Shown piece after piece: positions 8,079 to 18,498 of a stretch of 64,000 bases of DNA (positions within the stretch are counted from its first letter, which is position 1; the number at the start of each line of letters is the position of its first letter). Position numbers and translations under genes: made by a program. The DNA is taken from positions 372,001-436,000 of the forward strand of contig NZ_LVJN01000015.1 in NCBI RefSeq assembly GCF_002109495.1. The letters are read 5' to 3'. The notes under the pieces were generated by a model that searched no databases, was not told the origin of the DNA, and was given only the letters and a program-made list of their open reading frames with translations. This stretch comes from Magnetofaba australis IT-1. GTDB taxonomy: Bacteria > Pseudomonadota > Magnetococcia > Magnetococcales > Magnetococcaceae.

Positions 8079-11000
8079 CTGACTCTTCCAACGATTCGCG
8101 TAGCTCTGTGCTGGCGGCCTGTGCGCTGGGAATATCCATGCCGTTGACTGCGTCCAGCAGCGGTTTCAGCCGCGCGCCCAGCATTGCGCCATAATTACGT
8201 TCGATGTTGGCGACCACCTCCAGCATACGCAAATTTTGTTCAGCCAGCAGCAGATCCAGTTCATCCAGATCGGCGCGCAAGGCGTCGGCGTCCAATTCCG
8301 TAGCGCTGTCGCTGGTTTCTGCTTGGGGCTCGGCCAGCTGCGTATGGATCTGCTCGATTACTTCCAAGGCTTGGGACGCGGCCTCATTCAGTTGGGTCTG
8401 CATGGGCTCAAGCGCGTCCCCTGAGGCCAACTCCGCTTCACAGTGACGCGCCAATGCCGACAGCGTCACCGCGCCCAGGGTTCCTGCAAGACCTTTCAGG
8501 GCGTGCAAGTGGCGGCCAAAGGCGTCGCGATCCTTCTCGTTGATTGCGCTTTCCAGCCGCGAGAGCAGAACCGGCAGGTCGCGTTGGAAGCCCGCGATGG
8601 CGATGAGATAGGCGCGCGCGCGATTGTTGAAACGCGCCATGGCGCCTGGATAATCAAAGCCGGGAAAATTTTGCGCCGCCTCTTGGCGCGTTGAGGGTGG
8701 GGGCGCCCTCTCCCCCACCACGGTGCGGCCGCAGCATGTGAGGATCTTCGCCACCACTTCGCGCACGTCAAACGGTTTGCCCACATGGTCGTTCATCTGC
8801 GCGGCCAAACACGCTTCGCGGTCGGAGCTGAGCGCATTGGCGGTCATCGCCAGAATCGGCAGCTGCTGGGGCGTAAAGCGCTCGCGCAGGATGCGCGTGG
8901 CTTCAAAGCCGTCCATCACCGACATCTGAATGTCCATCAGCACGGCGTCAAACAGCGGCTCCGCCGCCATGGCCAGACGCACGCCCTCGGCGCCGTTATC
9001 GGCCACCACCACCTCGGCGCCTTGAATCGAGAGCAGCTCCTGGGCCACCTGTTGGTTGGTGGGGTTGTCCTCCACCACCAGCAGATTCATGCCGTGGAGC
9101 GGTGTCTGTGGCTGCAGGTCCATCTTCTTCAGATCGGGATTCGTTTGCCTGCCTGCCGTGAGAATGGCTTCGCGCAGCATCTCATGGGTGACGGGTTTGG
9201 TGAGGAATCCGTTAAACAGTCCGCCGGGGGACTCTTCATGTTGTTGCAGCACCATTTCGCGCCCATAGGCGGTGATCAGGATGAAGATCAACGAGGAGCC
9301 GCTGGGGCAGTTGTTGCGGATGTAGCGGGCGGTCTCCCACCCATCCATGCCGGGCATTTTCCAGTCCAGCAGCACCAGGTCGTAGGGTAGCGGCGCGCCA
9401 TCATCGCACGCGAGCAGTTTGATCGCTTCGTGACCGCTCTGGGCCACATGCGCCTGCCCGCCCAGGTCCACCACCATGCGCGCCAACACATCGCGGGAGA
9501 TCTCGCTGTCGTCCACAATCAGGGCGCGCAGCGGGGCCCCTTTGGAGCCGAGTTTGGGCGCGGCGCGCTGCTGCTCGGGCATGGCGTTGGCCAGCGGCAG
9601 GGTGAGGGTAAAGAAGAAGCGGCTGCCTTTGCCCTCTTCGCTGATCACTTGCAGCTCGCCGCCCATTAACTCCACCAGGCGACGACTGATGGCCAGACCC
9701 AGCCCGGTGCCGCCAAAGCGGCGCGTGGTGGAGGCTTCCGCCTGGGAGAAGCCTTCGAAGATCAACGACAGTTTTTCGTCGGAGATGCCGATGCCAGTGT
9801 CGCTGACGCTGAACTCCAGGGTGACTTCCTGTGCGGTGCTCTCCAGCAGAGTCAACGCAACGGTGACGCTGCCTTTGGGGGTGAACTTCACCGCATTACT
9901 GGTGAGGTTGATCAACACCTGTTGCAGACGCAGGGCGTCGCCCGACAGCATGGTGGGCATGGCGCCGTCGATATCGAACAGAATCTCCACATCCTTATCG
10001 CTCACCGTGGTGGAGAGGAGCGAGGCCAAGGTGTGGAATAGTTCGGCCAGATCGAATGGCGCGGTCTCCAGCTCCATGCGATTGGCTTCGATCTTGGAGT
10101 AGTCGAGAATGTCGTTGAGAATGCCCAGCAGGGAACGGGCCGCCACCTCGGCCTTTTCGATATAATCCTTCTGCCGGTCATCCAACAGGGTGTGGTGGGT
10201 CAGTTGCAGCAAGCCGAGCACCGCGTTCATGGGGGTGCGGATTTCATGGCTCATGTTGGCCAGGAACTGGCTTTTGGCGATATTGGCGGCGTCGGCGTTA
10301 TGCCGCGCCTGAATCAACTCTTCCTGGACCTGTTTGGCTTCAGTGATGTCGAGAATTTGCGCCACAAAGTGGATGGGAGAGCCATCGCTGGAGCGCACCA
10401 GAGAGACACTGAGAAGAATCCACACCAACCCGCCGTTCTTGTGGATGTAGCGCTTCTCCATCTGGTAGCTGTTGATCTGACCGGCCAGCAACGCCTGGAC
10501 GTATTGCAGGTCCGCTTCCAGATCATCGGGATAGGTGATGGTTTGAAAGTCAGTCGCTAGCAGCTCTTTTTCGCTATAGCCGATGATTTCGCACAGCGCC
10601 TGATTGACCTTGAGCCAACGCCCCTCCAGGGAGACCAGCGCCATGCCATGGGGCGCGGTTTCGAACGCGCTGCGGAAGCGCAATTCGCTCTCGACCAGGG
10701 CCTCTTCGGCGGCGTGCTCGGCGGTGATGTCGCGGTTGATGCCCACCATGCGCACCGGGTGGCCTTGATCGTCGCGCTCCACAATGGCCGCCATATGGAT
10801 GTGGCGCAAACTCCCGTCGGGCAGGGTGATGCGAAAGGCGCTGTCGAGCAGCTTGTCGCCGTCCATGGCGGCTTTGATATCGTGGTTCAGGCGCGCCAGA
10901 TCCTCCTCGTGGAAACGGCTGCGCCAGAAGGTAAGCGAGGGCTGAGAGATCCACAGGCTTTTGGGCGCCTGATAGAGCTCGAACATGCGTTTGTTCCACT

Positions 11001-13074
11001 CCAGATCATCGGTTTTGAGATCCCACGTCCAGATGCCTAAAGAGAGCGCATTGGCGGCCAGCTCAAAGCGTTCGGTAAGAGAGCGCAAGCGCGCCTCTTT
11101 GCGTTTGGCGTCGGTGAGATCGAAGAACTGGGCGATCAGATGGTCTTCGCCATTGAGGGTGGCGGGCAGCAGCAGGCTCTCGGCCCACACCTCGCGCCCA
11201 AACGAAGTGGTCAGACGGATCTCATGTTTGCGCGGGGCGCGTTCGCGCAGCGCCTCCACCGCCGCGTCCAGCAAGCCGGAGTTGCGCCAGGAGGGAATCA
11301 GGCGGAAATTCTGTTTGAGCAGGCGCTCCACCGGCGCGCCGACCATCTTGGCCATGCTTTCATTGACCATGACGCACTCGCCGCTGGCGCGGTAGACCCC
11401 TTTGGCCACCGGCGATTGCAGCAGCAGGGTGCGGCTGAACTCCAAACTCTCCTGCAGCCGCGCTTCGGACTGCTTGCGCCCGGAGATGTCCCGCGCAGAG
11501 GCATAGAGGAGTTGACGCTCGCCCAGACGGATCCCTTTGGCGCTGATTTCAACATCGAACTCCACGCCATCTTTGCGGCGGTGACGGGTCTCGAAGGTGC
11601 GAGCGCCCTTGAGCAGGGCTTGCAGCGCATGCACCAGGTCTTCTGCAGAGAGTTGCGCCTCCCAGTCACGTACGTTCAGCTGTTTGACCTCATCGGGGGA
11701 GTAGCCGAGCATTTGGGCAAAGGTCTGGCTGAACTCCACCACATTGCCGGTTTCATCCAGAATGTGGATGCCGTCGCTGGCGGTGTCGAGCAGGGTCTTC
11801 ATGCGGTCGGAGGCGTCGCGCAGCGCCAATTCGGTTTGACGTTGATCGGTTATGTCGCGGAATACGCCGGTGATGCGGTGGGATCCCTGAGCCTCTCTCT
11901 GATCAACGAAGGCGGCGCCTTGAATCCAATGGGTCTCGCCATTGGCGTCGGTGGTGCGAAAGGATATATCAACGCTCTCGCCCCCCACAAACCGCGTGTG
12001 CATCAGTTGCTTCACATGATCGTGGTCGCTGGCGTGTACGCGGGTGAACCACACATCCCCTTGCAGGGGCGTGTGTGCGGATTCTGCGGGTAGGCCAAAC
12101 ATCTTGCAGGCGCGTTGATCCCCCTGCAGCAGATTGCGTTGAGGCTCCCACACCCAGATCCCCAGCCCGGATAGGGAGGTGGCCAGCTCCAGGCGCTTGA
12201 ACGTGGTCCACTGGGCATCCTGCCCTCTTTGTCTTCGTCGCATGACCCAAGCCGCCAGAGCGCCCGCCAGCAGCGCAATCATCGCTTCCAGCGCAATGCG
12301 CAAAGGGCTGAACCAACCGCGCTGAGGAACCACGCTGAGGAACCATTGGCCGTTGGGCACGCTGATGGTCTGGGTGATGGGATCGGCGGCCATGGGGGTT
12401 TGCGATTGCGCAAACACATGGCGTGCGCCGGTATTGGGGTGGTTGCGCCATAGCTGATAGCTGTAGCCTGTGGCTTCAATTTCGGCAAAACGCAGGTGGC
12501 GAGTGACATCCTCCAGGCGAATCAGTACCGAGGTGAAGCCCCAGAAGTCGTCGGCGCGATCCTTCAGAAACACCGGTTGGCGTCCGATCACGGCCACGCC
12601 GCCCTGGATCAGCGTAAACGGCCCCGCCAGCGTCATGGAACGGGTCTCAATTGCGCTTAAGGCTTCCTTATTGCGGTTTTTGTCACTGAGCAGGTCGTGG
12701 CCGATGGCTTTCTCATTGCCCGCCAACGGCACGATGTGGCGCACCACGCCCGCCGGGGCCAGTTGCAGGGAGCTGATGGTGGGGTTGATGCGCAGGATCT
12801 CTTGCGCCACCTCGTCAAAATCGGCGATGTGGCCATCGCCTTGGCGCACCAGCGCAGCCAGCGCTTTGGCGGAAAACAGATCGCGCGTGAGCTGTTGATT
12901 GATCTGACTGGTCATGTGATGGGCCAGCAGCGTGGCGCGCTCCCGCTTCTCCAGCCACACCGCCTTTTCGTTGAAAAGCGCCAGCAGAAGGCAGATGACC
13001 ATCACCACAATCGCCGCAATAAAGGGCAGGCCTGTGCGGCGTGGGGCGGCGGTCTGGACGAGAGGGGATTCCAT
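8050..13074 (-). CDS. CHASE-PAS hybrid sensor histidine kinase with two receivers and HPt
   Basis: 1674 residues. Order: membrane helix (about 18-38); periplasmic CHASE-type sensor (about 70-235); second membrane helix (about 260-280); five PAS/PAC repeats (about 293-925); HisKA with [11 protein letters not shown] (His near 945); HATPase with DTGIGI and [14 protein letters not shown]; receiver 1 ([14 protein letters not shown], near 1235); receiver 2 ([16 protein letters not shown], near 1380); and a C-terminal HPt domain with [14 protein letters not shown] (near 1524). This is a full phosphorelay in one chain. AGGAG precedes the ATG. The HPt could pass phosphate to the REC-GGDEF and REC-kinase proteins encoded directly downstream. 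The ligand is unknown. Confidence 0.95.
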   Translation of the reverse strand: MESPLVQTAAPRRTGLPFIAAIVVMVICLLLALFNEKAVWLEKRERATLLAHHMTSQINQQLTRDLFSAKALAALVRQGDGHIADFDEVAQEILRINPTISSLQLAPAGVVRHIVPLAGNEKAIGHDLLSDKNRNKEALSAIETRSMTLAGPFTLIQGGVAVIGRQPVFLKDRADDFWGFTSVLIRLEDVTRHLRFAEIEATGYSYQLWRNHPNTGARHVFAQSQTPMAADPITQTISVPNGQWFLSVVPQRGWFSPLRIALEAMIALLAGALAAWVMRRRQRGQDAQWTTFKRLELATSLSGLGIWVWEPQRNLLQGDQRACKMFGLPAESAHTPLQGDVWFTRVHASDHDHVKQLMHTRFVGGESVDISFRTTDANGETHWIQGAAFVDQREAQGSHRITGVFRDITDQRQTELALRDASDRMKTLLDTASDGIHILDETGNVVEFSQTFAQMLGYSPDEVKQLNVRDWEAQLSAEDLVHALQALLKGARTFETRHRRKDGVEFDVEISAKGIRLGERQLLYASARDISGRKQSEARLQESLEFSRTLLLQSPVAKGVYRASGECVMVNESMAKMVGAPVERLLKQNFRLIPSWRNSGLLDAAVEALRERAPRKHEIRLTTSFGREVWAESLLLPATLNGEDHLIAQFFDLTDAKRKEARLRSLTERFELAANALSLGIWTWDLKTDDLEWNKRMFELYQAPKSLWISQPSLTFWRSRFHEEDLARLNHDIKAAMDGDKLLDSAFRITLPDGSLRHIHMAAIVERDDQGHPVRMVGINRDITAEHAAEEALVESELRFRSAFETAPHGMALVSLEGRWLKVNQALCEIIGYSEKELLATDFQTITYPDDLEADLQYVQALLAGQINSYQMEKRYIHKNGGLVWILLSVSLVRSSDGSPIHFVAQILDITEAKQVQEELIQARHNADAANIAKSQFLANMSHEIRTPMNAVLGLLQLTHHTLLDDRQKDYIEKAEVAARSLLGILNDILDYSKIEANRMELETAPFDLAELFHTLASLLSTTVSDKDVEILFDIDGAMPTMLSGDALRLQQVLINLTSNAVKFTPKGSVTVALTLLESTAQEVTLEFSVSDTGIGISDEKLSLIFEGFSQAEASTTRRFGGTGLGLAISRRLVELMGGELQVISEEGKGSRFFFTLTLPLANAMPEQQRAAPKLGSKGAPLRALIVDDSEISRDVLARMVVDLGGQAHVAQSGHEAIKLLACDDGAPLPYDLVLLDWKMPGMDGWETARYIRNNCPSGSSLIFILITAYGREMVLQQHEESPGGLFNGFLTKPVTHEMLREAILTAGRQTNPDLKKMDLQPQTPLHGMNLLVVEDNPTNQQVAQELLSIQGAEVVVADNGAEGVRLAMAAEPLFDAVLMDIQMSVMDGFEATRILRERFTPQQLPILAMTANALSSDREACLAAQMNDHVGKPFDVREVVAKILTCCGRTVVGERAPPPSTRQEAAQNFPGFDYPGAMARFNNRARAYLIAIAGFQRDLPVLLSRLESAINEKDRDAFGRHLHALKGLAGTLGAVTLSALARHCEAELASGDALEPMQTQLNEAASQALEVIEQIHTQLAEPQAETSDSATELDADALRADLDELDLLLAEQNLRMLEVVANIERNYGAMLGARLKPLLDAVNGMDIPSAQAASTELRESLEESDEASHDKSE

Positions 13075-13162
13075 GACCTGCTGACTCCTCTGGCGAAGAT
13101 GGGCGGTGGAGCCATTGATATTCTCAGAGCGGACTCGGCGCTAGGTTAACCAGTATATAACA

Positions 13163-13191
13163 TTTATAAGCTGATTACCGGGGTTCGACAA
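13163..13191 (-). promoter_or_regulatory. Candidate sigma-70 promoter for the kinase operon
   Basis: On the minus strand TTGTCG, a 17-base spacer and TATAAA lie about 90 bases upstream of the kinase start, in the only AT-rich patch of the 307-base gap 13075-13381. The rest of the gap holds only the terminator noted next. Confidence 0.4.
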
Positions 13192-13323
13192 GCACGACGT
13201 TCTGAGTTTTGCAGTGAATACGGGGGGTTGATCAATCAGTCTGAAATCTTGCGCCGCCTCTGTTGCGGCGAGCCCTGTTTGCGCGCCAGCCGCGTTTCGC
13301 GAAGAAGCTTTCTGGGCGCAGCA

Positions 13324-13350
13324 GAAAGGCCTGACGCGAGGCGTCAGGCC
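13324..13350 (-). terminator. Rho-independent terminator of the CBS gene
   Basis: A 10-bp perfect stem, GGCCTGACGC paired with GCGTCAGGCC, has a three-base loop and is followed on the minus strand by TTTCT. It begins about 30 bases past the CBS gene stop codon. Confidence 0.75.
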
Positions 13351-13381
13351 CGAATAAGAGAGGTGAAACCGTGTGCCCGAG

Positions 13382-13828
13382 TTACACCGCCAGGGTGTTG
13401 CCGGTGATGTACTCTTCCAGATGTTGAATGGTGAAGGCCTGGTCGCCAATGAGGCGGTGCACCACGTCGCCGATGGAGATCACCCCCACCAGCTTGCCCT
13501 CATCCAGCACCGGCAGGTGGCGGAAACGCTTGTGGGTCATCAGCGCCATGCACTCCTGCACCGAGGCGTCAGGGCTGACGCAGGCGATCTCGGCGCTCAT
13601 CATGTCGCGCACCGGAGTCTCCTTGGAGGCGCGTCCTTGCAGAATCCCTTTGCGGGCATAGTCACGCTCGGAGAATGTGCCGATCAGTTGGCCCTCCTCC
13701 AGCACCAGAAGCGCGCCGATATTGCGTTCCGACATGATCACCAGCGCATCGAATACGCTGGCGGTGGGCGCAATCACAGCGAGTTGATTGCTCATTTTAC
13801 TGCTCAGAATCTGTTTGACTGTGCTCAT
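13382..13828 (-). CDS. Two-CBS-domain protein
   Basis: 148 residues from the ATG at 13828, which has GGGGAGACAGGA upstream; a longer frame to 13858 lacks such a site. It consists of a tandem pair of CBS motifs (about 8-65 and 72-128), with GALLVLEEGQLIGTFSERDY in the first and RHLPVLDEGKLVGVISIGDV in the second. CBS pairs bind adenine nucleotides and act as energy or redox sensors. No catalytic domain is attached, so it should act on a partner in trans. It stands as a single gene with its own terminator; the partner is not evident from the neighbours. Confidence 0.9.
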   Translation of the reverse strand: MSTVKQILSSKMSNQLAVIAPTASVFDALVIMSERNIGALLVLEEGQLIGTFSERDYARKGILQGRASKETPVRDMMSAEIACVSPDASVQECMALMTHKRFRHLPVLDEGKLVGVISIGDVVHRLIGDQAFTIQHLEEYITGNTLAV

Positions 13829-13942
13829 CGTCCTGTCTCCCCTGACGCATGGCCGCATCGCGCGCGATGTGGCGGCATCGTTCTCAAGTGGCGGGCAGAT
13901 CGGCTTGGCGCCAGTACAGTCGGCAGTGCGAAAAAGGCTCCG

Positions 13943-15370
13943 TTACGCCTCGGTCTTGTTGGTTGACATCTTGAGGTCTGGCGGCCTGCCGAACTCAGTG
14001 ATTTTGGTTAGCGCCATGATCTGGCCGAATTGTCGAAAAACGTTCCATAAGATGATGGGCCGTTTGAGCATCACCACCAGCGTCCGCAAGCGGAACGCGG
14101 CTTTTTGGTTGGCGATTCGAATGCTCGAATGAATATCGGTTTCACTCAAAATCGGATGTTTGAACAGCAGTTTGCTGCCAAACAGGCTGTATTCGCGGAA
14201 GGATTTGATATCCAGCAAGCCTTCGCGGCGCAGCATGTTGTAGGCGGGGGAGCCGGGCACCGGCACAAAGTTGGTGAACTGGAAGAAGTCCGCGCCCAGC
14301 TCCTTGACCGCCTCGATATTGCGTTTGACGCTCTCTTTGGTGTCCCAGTAGTGACCCATGATGAAGTAGGCGGTGCAGATGATGCCGTGCTTGCGGAACA
14401 GCTGCACTGCGTTGATCACCTCATCCTTTTTCAGGCGCTTGTCCATCTTCTCAGCCACGCCCTCATCCCACGACTCGACGCCTATGTTGGCGCCGATGCA
14501 GCCGGCTTTTTTCATCAGTCCGGCCAGCTCGTCGTCCACCAGGTCGGCGCGCATGCCGTTGGGCAGGGTGAAGATGATATCCAGTTTGGCGTCGATGATG
14601 GCCTGGCAGATGCGCTTGGCCTGCTTGATGTTGGCGTTGAAGCAGTCGTCGATAAACGAATATTTGCGGTAGCCGTAGCGCTCTTTGAGCTGCTTGATCT
14701 CGGCGACGATATTCTCCGCCGAACGCATGCGCATGCGTTTGTTGATGTCGTCGCGATAGCAGAAGTCGCAGCGGAACGGACAGCCGCGGCTGGTCATGAT
14801 GATGCCGTCGCGGGTGGAGGGCGACACCAGGGTCATGTTGTAGCTGCCGTAGCGCTCCAGTTGAAACACCTCGATGGCGGGGAAGGGGTACTCATCCAAC
14901 GGCTTGTTAAAGGCGCGCATGGGGTTCTGGCGAAATTCGCCGTTTTCGATCCAGCAAATGCCGGGGATCTCCTCGCCGGGCTTGCCGGCAGCGAAGTCCA
15001 ACATCACCTCTTCGCCTTCGCTGACGCAGGCGTAGTCGGCGCCGGAGTCGCGCAGACTCTCTTCGGCCAGCGCCGTCACATGGGGGCCGCCCAGCACGAT
15101 CTTGCCGTTAAAGCCGCGCTCGCGCAGCTCACTGACCAGATCCACCGCGTGTTCAAAGTAGTTGGTGAGGATGGAGATGCCCACCATCTCCACGCCGTCC
15201 ATGTTATCAAATACATCCTGCTTGTGCTGGACCTGCAGGTCCACTGCGCGCACAGAGTGTCCCGCCTGCTTGAGGAACGCCGCCATGTAGCCGATGCCCA
15301 GTGGCGGCGTATGCACCTTCATCTGGCTGATATTGGTCTCTTCGTAAGCGAAAACAAACAGAAAGTTCAT
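13943..15370 (-). CDS. B12-binding-domain radical SAM protein
   Basis: 475 residues from the ATG at 15370, preceded by AGGAGCC; 40 further upstream residues in frame look non-coding. A cobalamin-binding domain (about 2-130, with PPLGIGYMAAFLKQAGH and LGGPHVTAL) precedes a radical SAM core (about 185-390). The cluster motif CxxxCxxC is at Cys197, Cys201 and Cys204 (RGCPFRCDFCYRD). This is the class B layout of BchE/HpnJ-type and many methyltransferase enzymes. The substrate cannot be told. It is a single gene, with a repeat element upstream. Confidence 0.9.
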   Translation of the reverse strand: MNFLFVFAYEETNISQMKVHTPPLGIGYMAAFLKQAGHSVRAVDLQVQHKQDVFDNMDGVEMVGISILTNYFEHAVDLVSELRERGFNGKIVLGGPHVTALAEESLRDSGADYACVSEGEEVMLDFAAGKPGEEIPGICWIENGEFRQNPMRAFNKPLDEYPFPAIEVFQLERYGSYNMTLVSPSTRDGIIMTSRGCPFRCDFCYRDDINKRMRMRSAENIVAEIKQLKERYGYRKYSFIDDCFNANIKQAKRICQAIIDAKLDIIFTLPNGMRADLVDDELAGLMKKAGCIGANIGVESWDEGVAEKMDKRLKKDEVINAVQLFRKHGIICTAYFIMGHYWDTKESVKRNIEAVKELGADFFQFTNFVPVPGSPAYNMLRREGLLDIKSFREYSLFGSKLLFKHPILSETDIHSSIRIANQKAAFRLRTLVVMLKRPIILWNVFRQFGQIMALTKITEFGRPPDLKMSTNKTEA

Positions 15371-15503
15371 GTGAACAGGGCTCCTGATCATCGGCCAACG
15401 GTGACAACAATTCCGACTGGGCGACAGGGGAATTGGTTCCTGCAAATCGGACTGGATCGTATTTGCAACTCTACAACCTTGCGAAGTCAAACCTGTACAA
15501 AAT

Positions 15504-15741
15504 TGCCAATGTTTGCGGGGCGTAGGTTGAACTTGTGCTGACTATTGGCCGCCGACTGGTCGGCGGCGGGGTCTGGGGGCCGCGCCCCCAGCGCCAATGG
15601 TGTGCAATCCAGGGCGGACCCACGATTCGGCAGGATTGCCGAATCGGACTCGCGCAGCGAGCCCGAAGGGTGAGGGCTATGGATGGCCCGAATCACGGTT
15701 GTGCTTTTGGGAGCTCGAGGGCGGAGCCCTCGATATCTTTT
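15504..15741 (+). repeat. Intergenic hairpin repeat, copy 1
   Basis: Starts with the box GCCAATGTTTGCGGGGCG, followed by the GCCGCCGACTGGTCGGCGGC hairpin and a GGGGTCTGGGGGC hairpin. A 71-bp module (15624-15694) then follows, bounded by GATTCGG and CCGAATC. The copy ends with the GAGGGCGGAGCCCTC hairpin and GATATCTT. It fills most of the 405-base gap 15371-15775. The module has the opposite orientation to that in copy 2. Confidence 0.85.
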
Positions 15742-15775
15742 ATTTACCCGTTAATTGGCTTTCTCTGGTTATAAT

Positions 15776-16057
15776 TCATGATGCAACGATTTTTCGCACA
15801 TAGCCGACCCATTCGCCGTTCTCCTGCACGCAGCCGAGGAACGCCTGCCCCTGCACCCGGCACCAGGCGGGCAGATCCCGCGCCACGCCGGCGTCGGTGG
15901 CGCGCACCCGGGCCAGGACGCCGATAGGCTGTGGCTCCAGCGCTTGGGCGGTCTTGACGATGGGCATGGGGCAGAGGGTGAAGCGAGCGTCCACCTGCAG
16001 GTCGGGTTCCAGCGCCGCCAGTTCGGCGGCGGAGAGGGGGGCGTCGGTTTGCGGCAT
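15776..16057 (-). CDS. TusA/YedF-like sulfurtransferase
   Basis: 93 residues of the TusA (SirA) fold: VDARFTLCPMPIVKTAQAL holds the CPxP motif with the sulfur-carrying cysteine near residue 29. The chain then gives VLARVRATDAGVARDLPAWC and ends in a short strand-rich tail. TusA proteins pass persulfide sulfur to tRNA thiolation or other enzymes. It starts 23 bases after the stop of a PP-loop ATPase gene, so the two are co-transcribed and the protein is the likely sulfur donor to it. The exact acceptor is inferred. Confidence 0.85.
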   Translation of the reverse strand: MPQTDAPLSAAELAALEPDLQVDARFTLCPMPIVKTAQALEPQPIGVLARVRATDAGVARDLPAWCRVQGQAFLGCVQENGEWVGYVRKIVAS

Positions 16058-16080
16058 GCGCAGGCCTCACTTTGGCTGTG

Positions 16081-17118
16081 TTACAGATACCAGGATTGCG
16101 GCACCTCATCGGCCCCAAAGGGGGCGACTTCGCGGGTTTCGGTCTGGCCGTCATGCTCCACGCTGATGGCGACGCTGGGGTGGCTCTTGCCTTTGCCAAA
16201 GCGCGCGGTCAGACGACAGGCGGCCTCCAGATCCTCTGTGCTGGGAGCGCCCTCCACCAGCGCCAGCGGACCGGGAAGGTTGGCGGCGCGGATGGCCCAG
16301 CGTCCGGCGCGGAACCCTTGCAGGAAGTTGTTCTCCGGCTCGTCGCGGCCAACGATGATCTTGCAAGTGGGCGAAATGCGCAGATGGCGGCCCGCCTTGA
16401 GGAGGATGATATCCTCCATGCTGTACTGCTTGGAACCCCGGTTGTCCCAGAGGTCCTGCAAACGGCGCGAATAGTTCTCGTCGGTGAGGAAACAGCAGCC
16501 GCCCGCCGGGGAGGGGTAGTCCACCAGGCCGAACTCGGCGGCCAGGGCCATCTGCGGCTTGCGCGAGCGGCCATGAAAGCCCATCAGCTTTTCGCGATCC
16601 ACCAACCCTTGCTTCTCCGGCTCGGTCTCCGGCAGGCGCTTGGCGCACAGCGGGCGCACCAGCCACCCCTCCACGCCGGACTCCCGCGCCACTTTGGGCA
16701 TGGTGTCGGCGCGCTGGCTCATGGGGCGCTGACCCACCACCTCGCCGGTGAAGAGAAAGTCGAAGCCCAGCTTCTCTTTGAGCTCCCACGCCTTCTCCAC
16801 CATGAAGATCTTGCAGTCCAGGCAGGGGTTGAGATTCTTGCCGTAGCCATACTTGGGGTCGGTGACAATGCGCACGTACTCTTCAGAGATATCAACGATG
16901 TGCAGTTTGATCCCCAACACTTCGGCGGCGTGGAGGGCGTCGTGGCGTGGGGCCGGATCGCCCTCTTTGGCGCGGATCGCCTGGGTGTGGTTCTGTACGC
17001 AAAAGCCGGTGTAGAAGTTGACGCAGGCCACTTCGATTCCCTGCTCCATGAGCAGACGGGCGGCCAGGGTGCTGTCCAGACCGCCCGAGAGCAGTCCCAA
17101 CGCGCGCGCTTTGGGCAT
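16081..17118 (-). CDS. PP-loop ATPase, ThiI/MnmA-like tRNA thiolation family
   Basis: 345 residues. The PP-loop LLSGGLDST (residues 9-17) binds ATP to adenylate a substrate. LNPCLDCKIFMVEKA (near 95-110), TGEVVGQRPMSQR and YPSPAGGCCFLTDE give conserved cysteines that could carry sulfur or an iron-sulfur cluster. The family is often labelled tRNA (5-methylaminomethyl-2-thiouridylate) methyltransferase or ThiI-like, but it lacks the THUMP domain of true ThiI and differs from MnmA. The partner TusA-like gene downstream supports a sulfur-transfer role. A poorly conserved C-terminal part from about 230 resembles the tail seen in delta-proteobacterial homologues. Confidence 0.8.
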   Translation of the reverse strand: MPKARALGLLSGGLDSTLAARLLMEQGIEVACVNFYTGFCVQNHTQAIRAKEGDPAPRHDALHAAEVLGIKLHIVDISEEYVRIVTDPKYGYGKNLNPCLDCKIFMVEKAWELKEKLGFDFLFTGEVVGQRPMSQRADTMPKVARESGVEGWLVRPLCAKRLPETEPEKQGLVDREKLMGFHGRSRKPQMALAAEFGLVDYPSPAGGCCFLTDENYSRRLQDLWDNRGSKQYSMEDIILLKAGRHLRISPTCKIIVGRDEPENNFLQGFRAGRWAIRAANLPGPLALVEGAPSTEDLEAACRLTARFGKGKSHPSVAISVEHDGQTETREVAPFGADEVPQSWYL

Positions 17119-17230
17119 GACGAAACTCCATGGATAAAAGCGTCAGCGCGCGCCGGGCCGGGAGGCTGGGCGCGCGCCGTCATTGCGGTGCGAAAAATGG
17201 CTTCGCGAACAGTTCAGACGCGAAAGCGGA

Positions 17231-18220
17231 TTAACCGTTCCCCGCCGCGCGCAGCCATTGGGCGGCGTCCAGGGCGTGGTAGGTGAGGATCATATTGGCG
17301 CCGGCGCGGCGGAAGCTGGTGAGCATCTCCAGCACGGTGCGCTCCTCCTCCAGCCAGCCGTTGTGCACGGCGGCCTTGATCATGGCGTATTCGCCGCTGA
17401 CGTTGTAGGCCGCCACCGGCAGGTGGGTGCGCTCGCGCACGTCGCGGATGATGTCCAGATAGGGCAGGCCGGGTTTGACCATCACCACGTCGGCGCCCTG
17501 CTCCAGGTCTAGCTCCAATTCGCGCAGCGCCTCCTGGCGGTTGGCCGGATCCATCTGATAGGCGCGGCGGTCGCCGAAGGAGGGGGCGTTGTCGGCGGCG
17601 TCGCGGAACGGTCCGTAGAAGGCTGAGGCGTATTTGACCGAATAGGCCATGATGGGAATGGATTCGTGTTCGGCGCTGTCCAGAGCGTGACGGATCGCCT
17701 CCACCATGCCGTCCATCATGCCCGAGGGCGCCACCATGTCGATGCCCGCCTGGGCGTAGGTGACGGCGATGCGGCCCAGCAGCTTGAGGGTGGCGTCGTT
17801 GTCCACCGTATCCACCGGGTGCACGATGCCGCAGTGGCCGTGGTCGGTGAATTCGCACAGGCACAGATCGGCGATGAGATAGAGCTCCGGGACCTCCGCC
17901 TTGATGGCGCGGATAGCGCGCTGCACCACGCCGTTGGGATCGTAGGCGTCATGCCCGGCGGGGTCTTTATGGTCGGGAATGCCGAACAGGATCACCCCGC
18001 CCAGGCCCAACTCATAGGCGCGCTTGGCGTCCTTGACCGCCTCATCGATGGAGACCTGATCCACGCCGGGCATGGAGGCCACCGGAATGCGGCGCGCCTC
18101 ATCTTCGACGACGAACATCGGATAGATTAAATGCGCTGGAGACAGAAAGGTTTCGCGCATCATATCGCGGCTGGCCGGGTGGCGGCGCAAGCGGCGGGGT
18201 CGATGGGTCAAAGAGGCCAT
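17231..18220 (-). CDS. hemB: Delta-aminolevulinic acid dehydratase (porphobilinogen synthase)
   Basis: 329 residues, the usual HemB length, from the ATG at 18220 with CGGAGC upstream; the in-frame extension to 18319 reads as non-coding. It condenses two 5-aminolevulinate molecules to porphobilinogen in the cytoplasm for heme, B12 and related tetrapyrroles. Both active-site lysines are visible, in [18 protein letters not shown] and [13 protein letters not shown]. The N-terminal [15 protein letters not shown] and LIYPMFV are typical of the family, as is [14 protein letters not shown], which carries the cysteine/aspartate metal-site region. Single gene, divergent from the PP2C gene. Confidence 0.97.
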   Translation of the reverse strand: MASLTHRPRRLRRHPASRDMMRETFLSPAHLIYPMFVVEDEARRIPVASMPGVDQVSIDEAVKDAKRAYELGLGGVILFGIPDHKDPAGHDAYDPNGVVQRAIRAIKAEVPELYLIADLCLCEFTDHGHCGIVHPVDTVDNDATLKLLGRIAVTYAQAGIDMVAPSGMMDGMVEAIRHALDSAEHESIPIMAYSVKYASAFYGPFRDAADNAPSFGDRRAYQMDPANRQEALRELELDLEQGADVVMVKPGLPYLDIIRDVRERTHLPVAAYNVSGEYAMIKAAVHNGWLEEERTVLEMLTSFRRAGANMILTYHALDAAQWLRAAGNG

Positions 18221-18378
18221 GGTTGCTCCGAAGTGGCGTCGCGCGGGTCGGCCTAAAGGGACGGCCTGGGCGCGCGGATATTGAAAAATTTTGCTGTATG
18301 CGGCAGCATGATGCGGCATGAGATGCGTGTGGGCAAGCGCTCAATTGCGCCCTGTAAGGTCAAACTGCGTTGAATCCC

Positions 18379-18407
18379 TTGGGAAAGTGAACATTTGTCC
18401 CTATACT
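18379..18407 (+). promoter_or_regulatory. Candidate sigma-70 promoter for the PP2C gene
   Basis: TTGGGA, a spacer of exactly 17 bases, and TATACT lie about 90 bases upstream of the phosphatase start and outside any gene. Confidence 0.5.
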
Positions 18408-18498
18408 CAGGGACTGTTTTGTATGAACCGAGTTGAATTAGGCCGCGCCACTCACTGCGTCGGGCCGCGTTCATTCCTGTTAAAGAAGGCTGACGGAT

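Noticed and set aside
13141-13449. 102-residue minus-strand frame between the kinase and CBS genes
   Set aside because: It overlaps the CBS gene and its terminator and has no domain.
15535-15803. Short reading frames inside the intergenic repeats (also near 20364-20868, 36201-36564, 49678-50101 and 58757-59046)
   Set aside because: They come from the G/C-rich repeat modules read in chance frames and share no protein pattern between copies.
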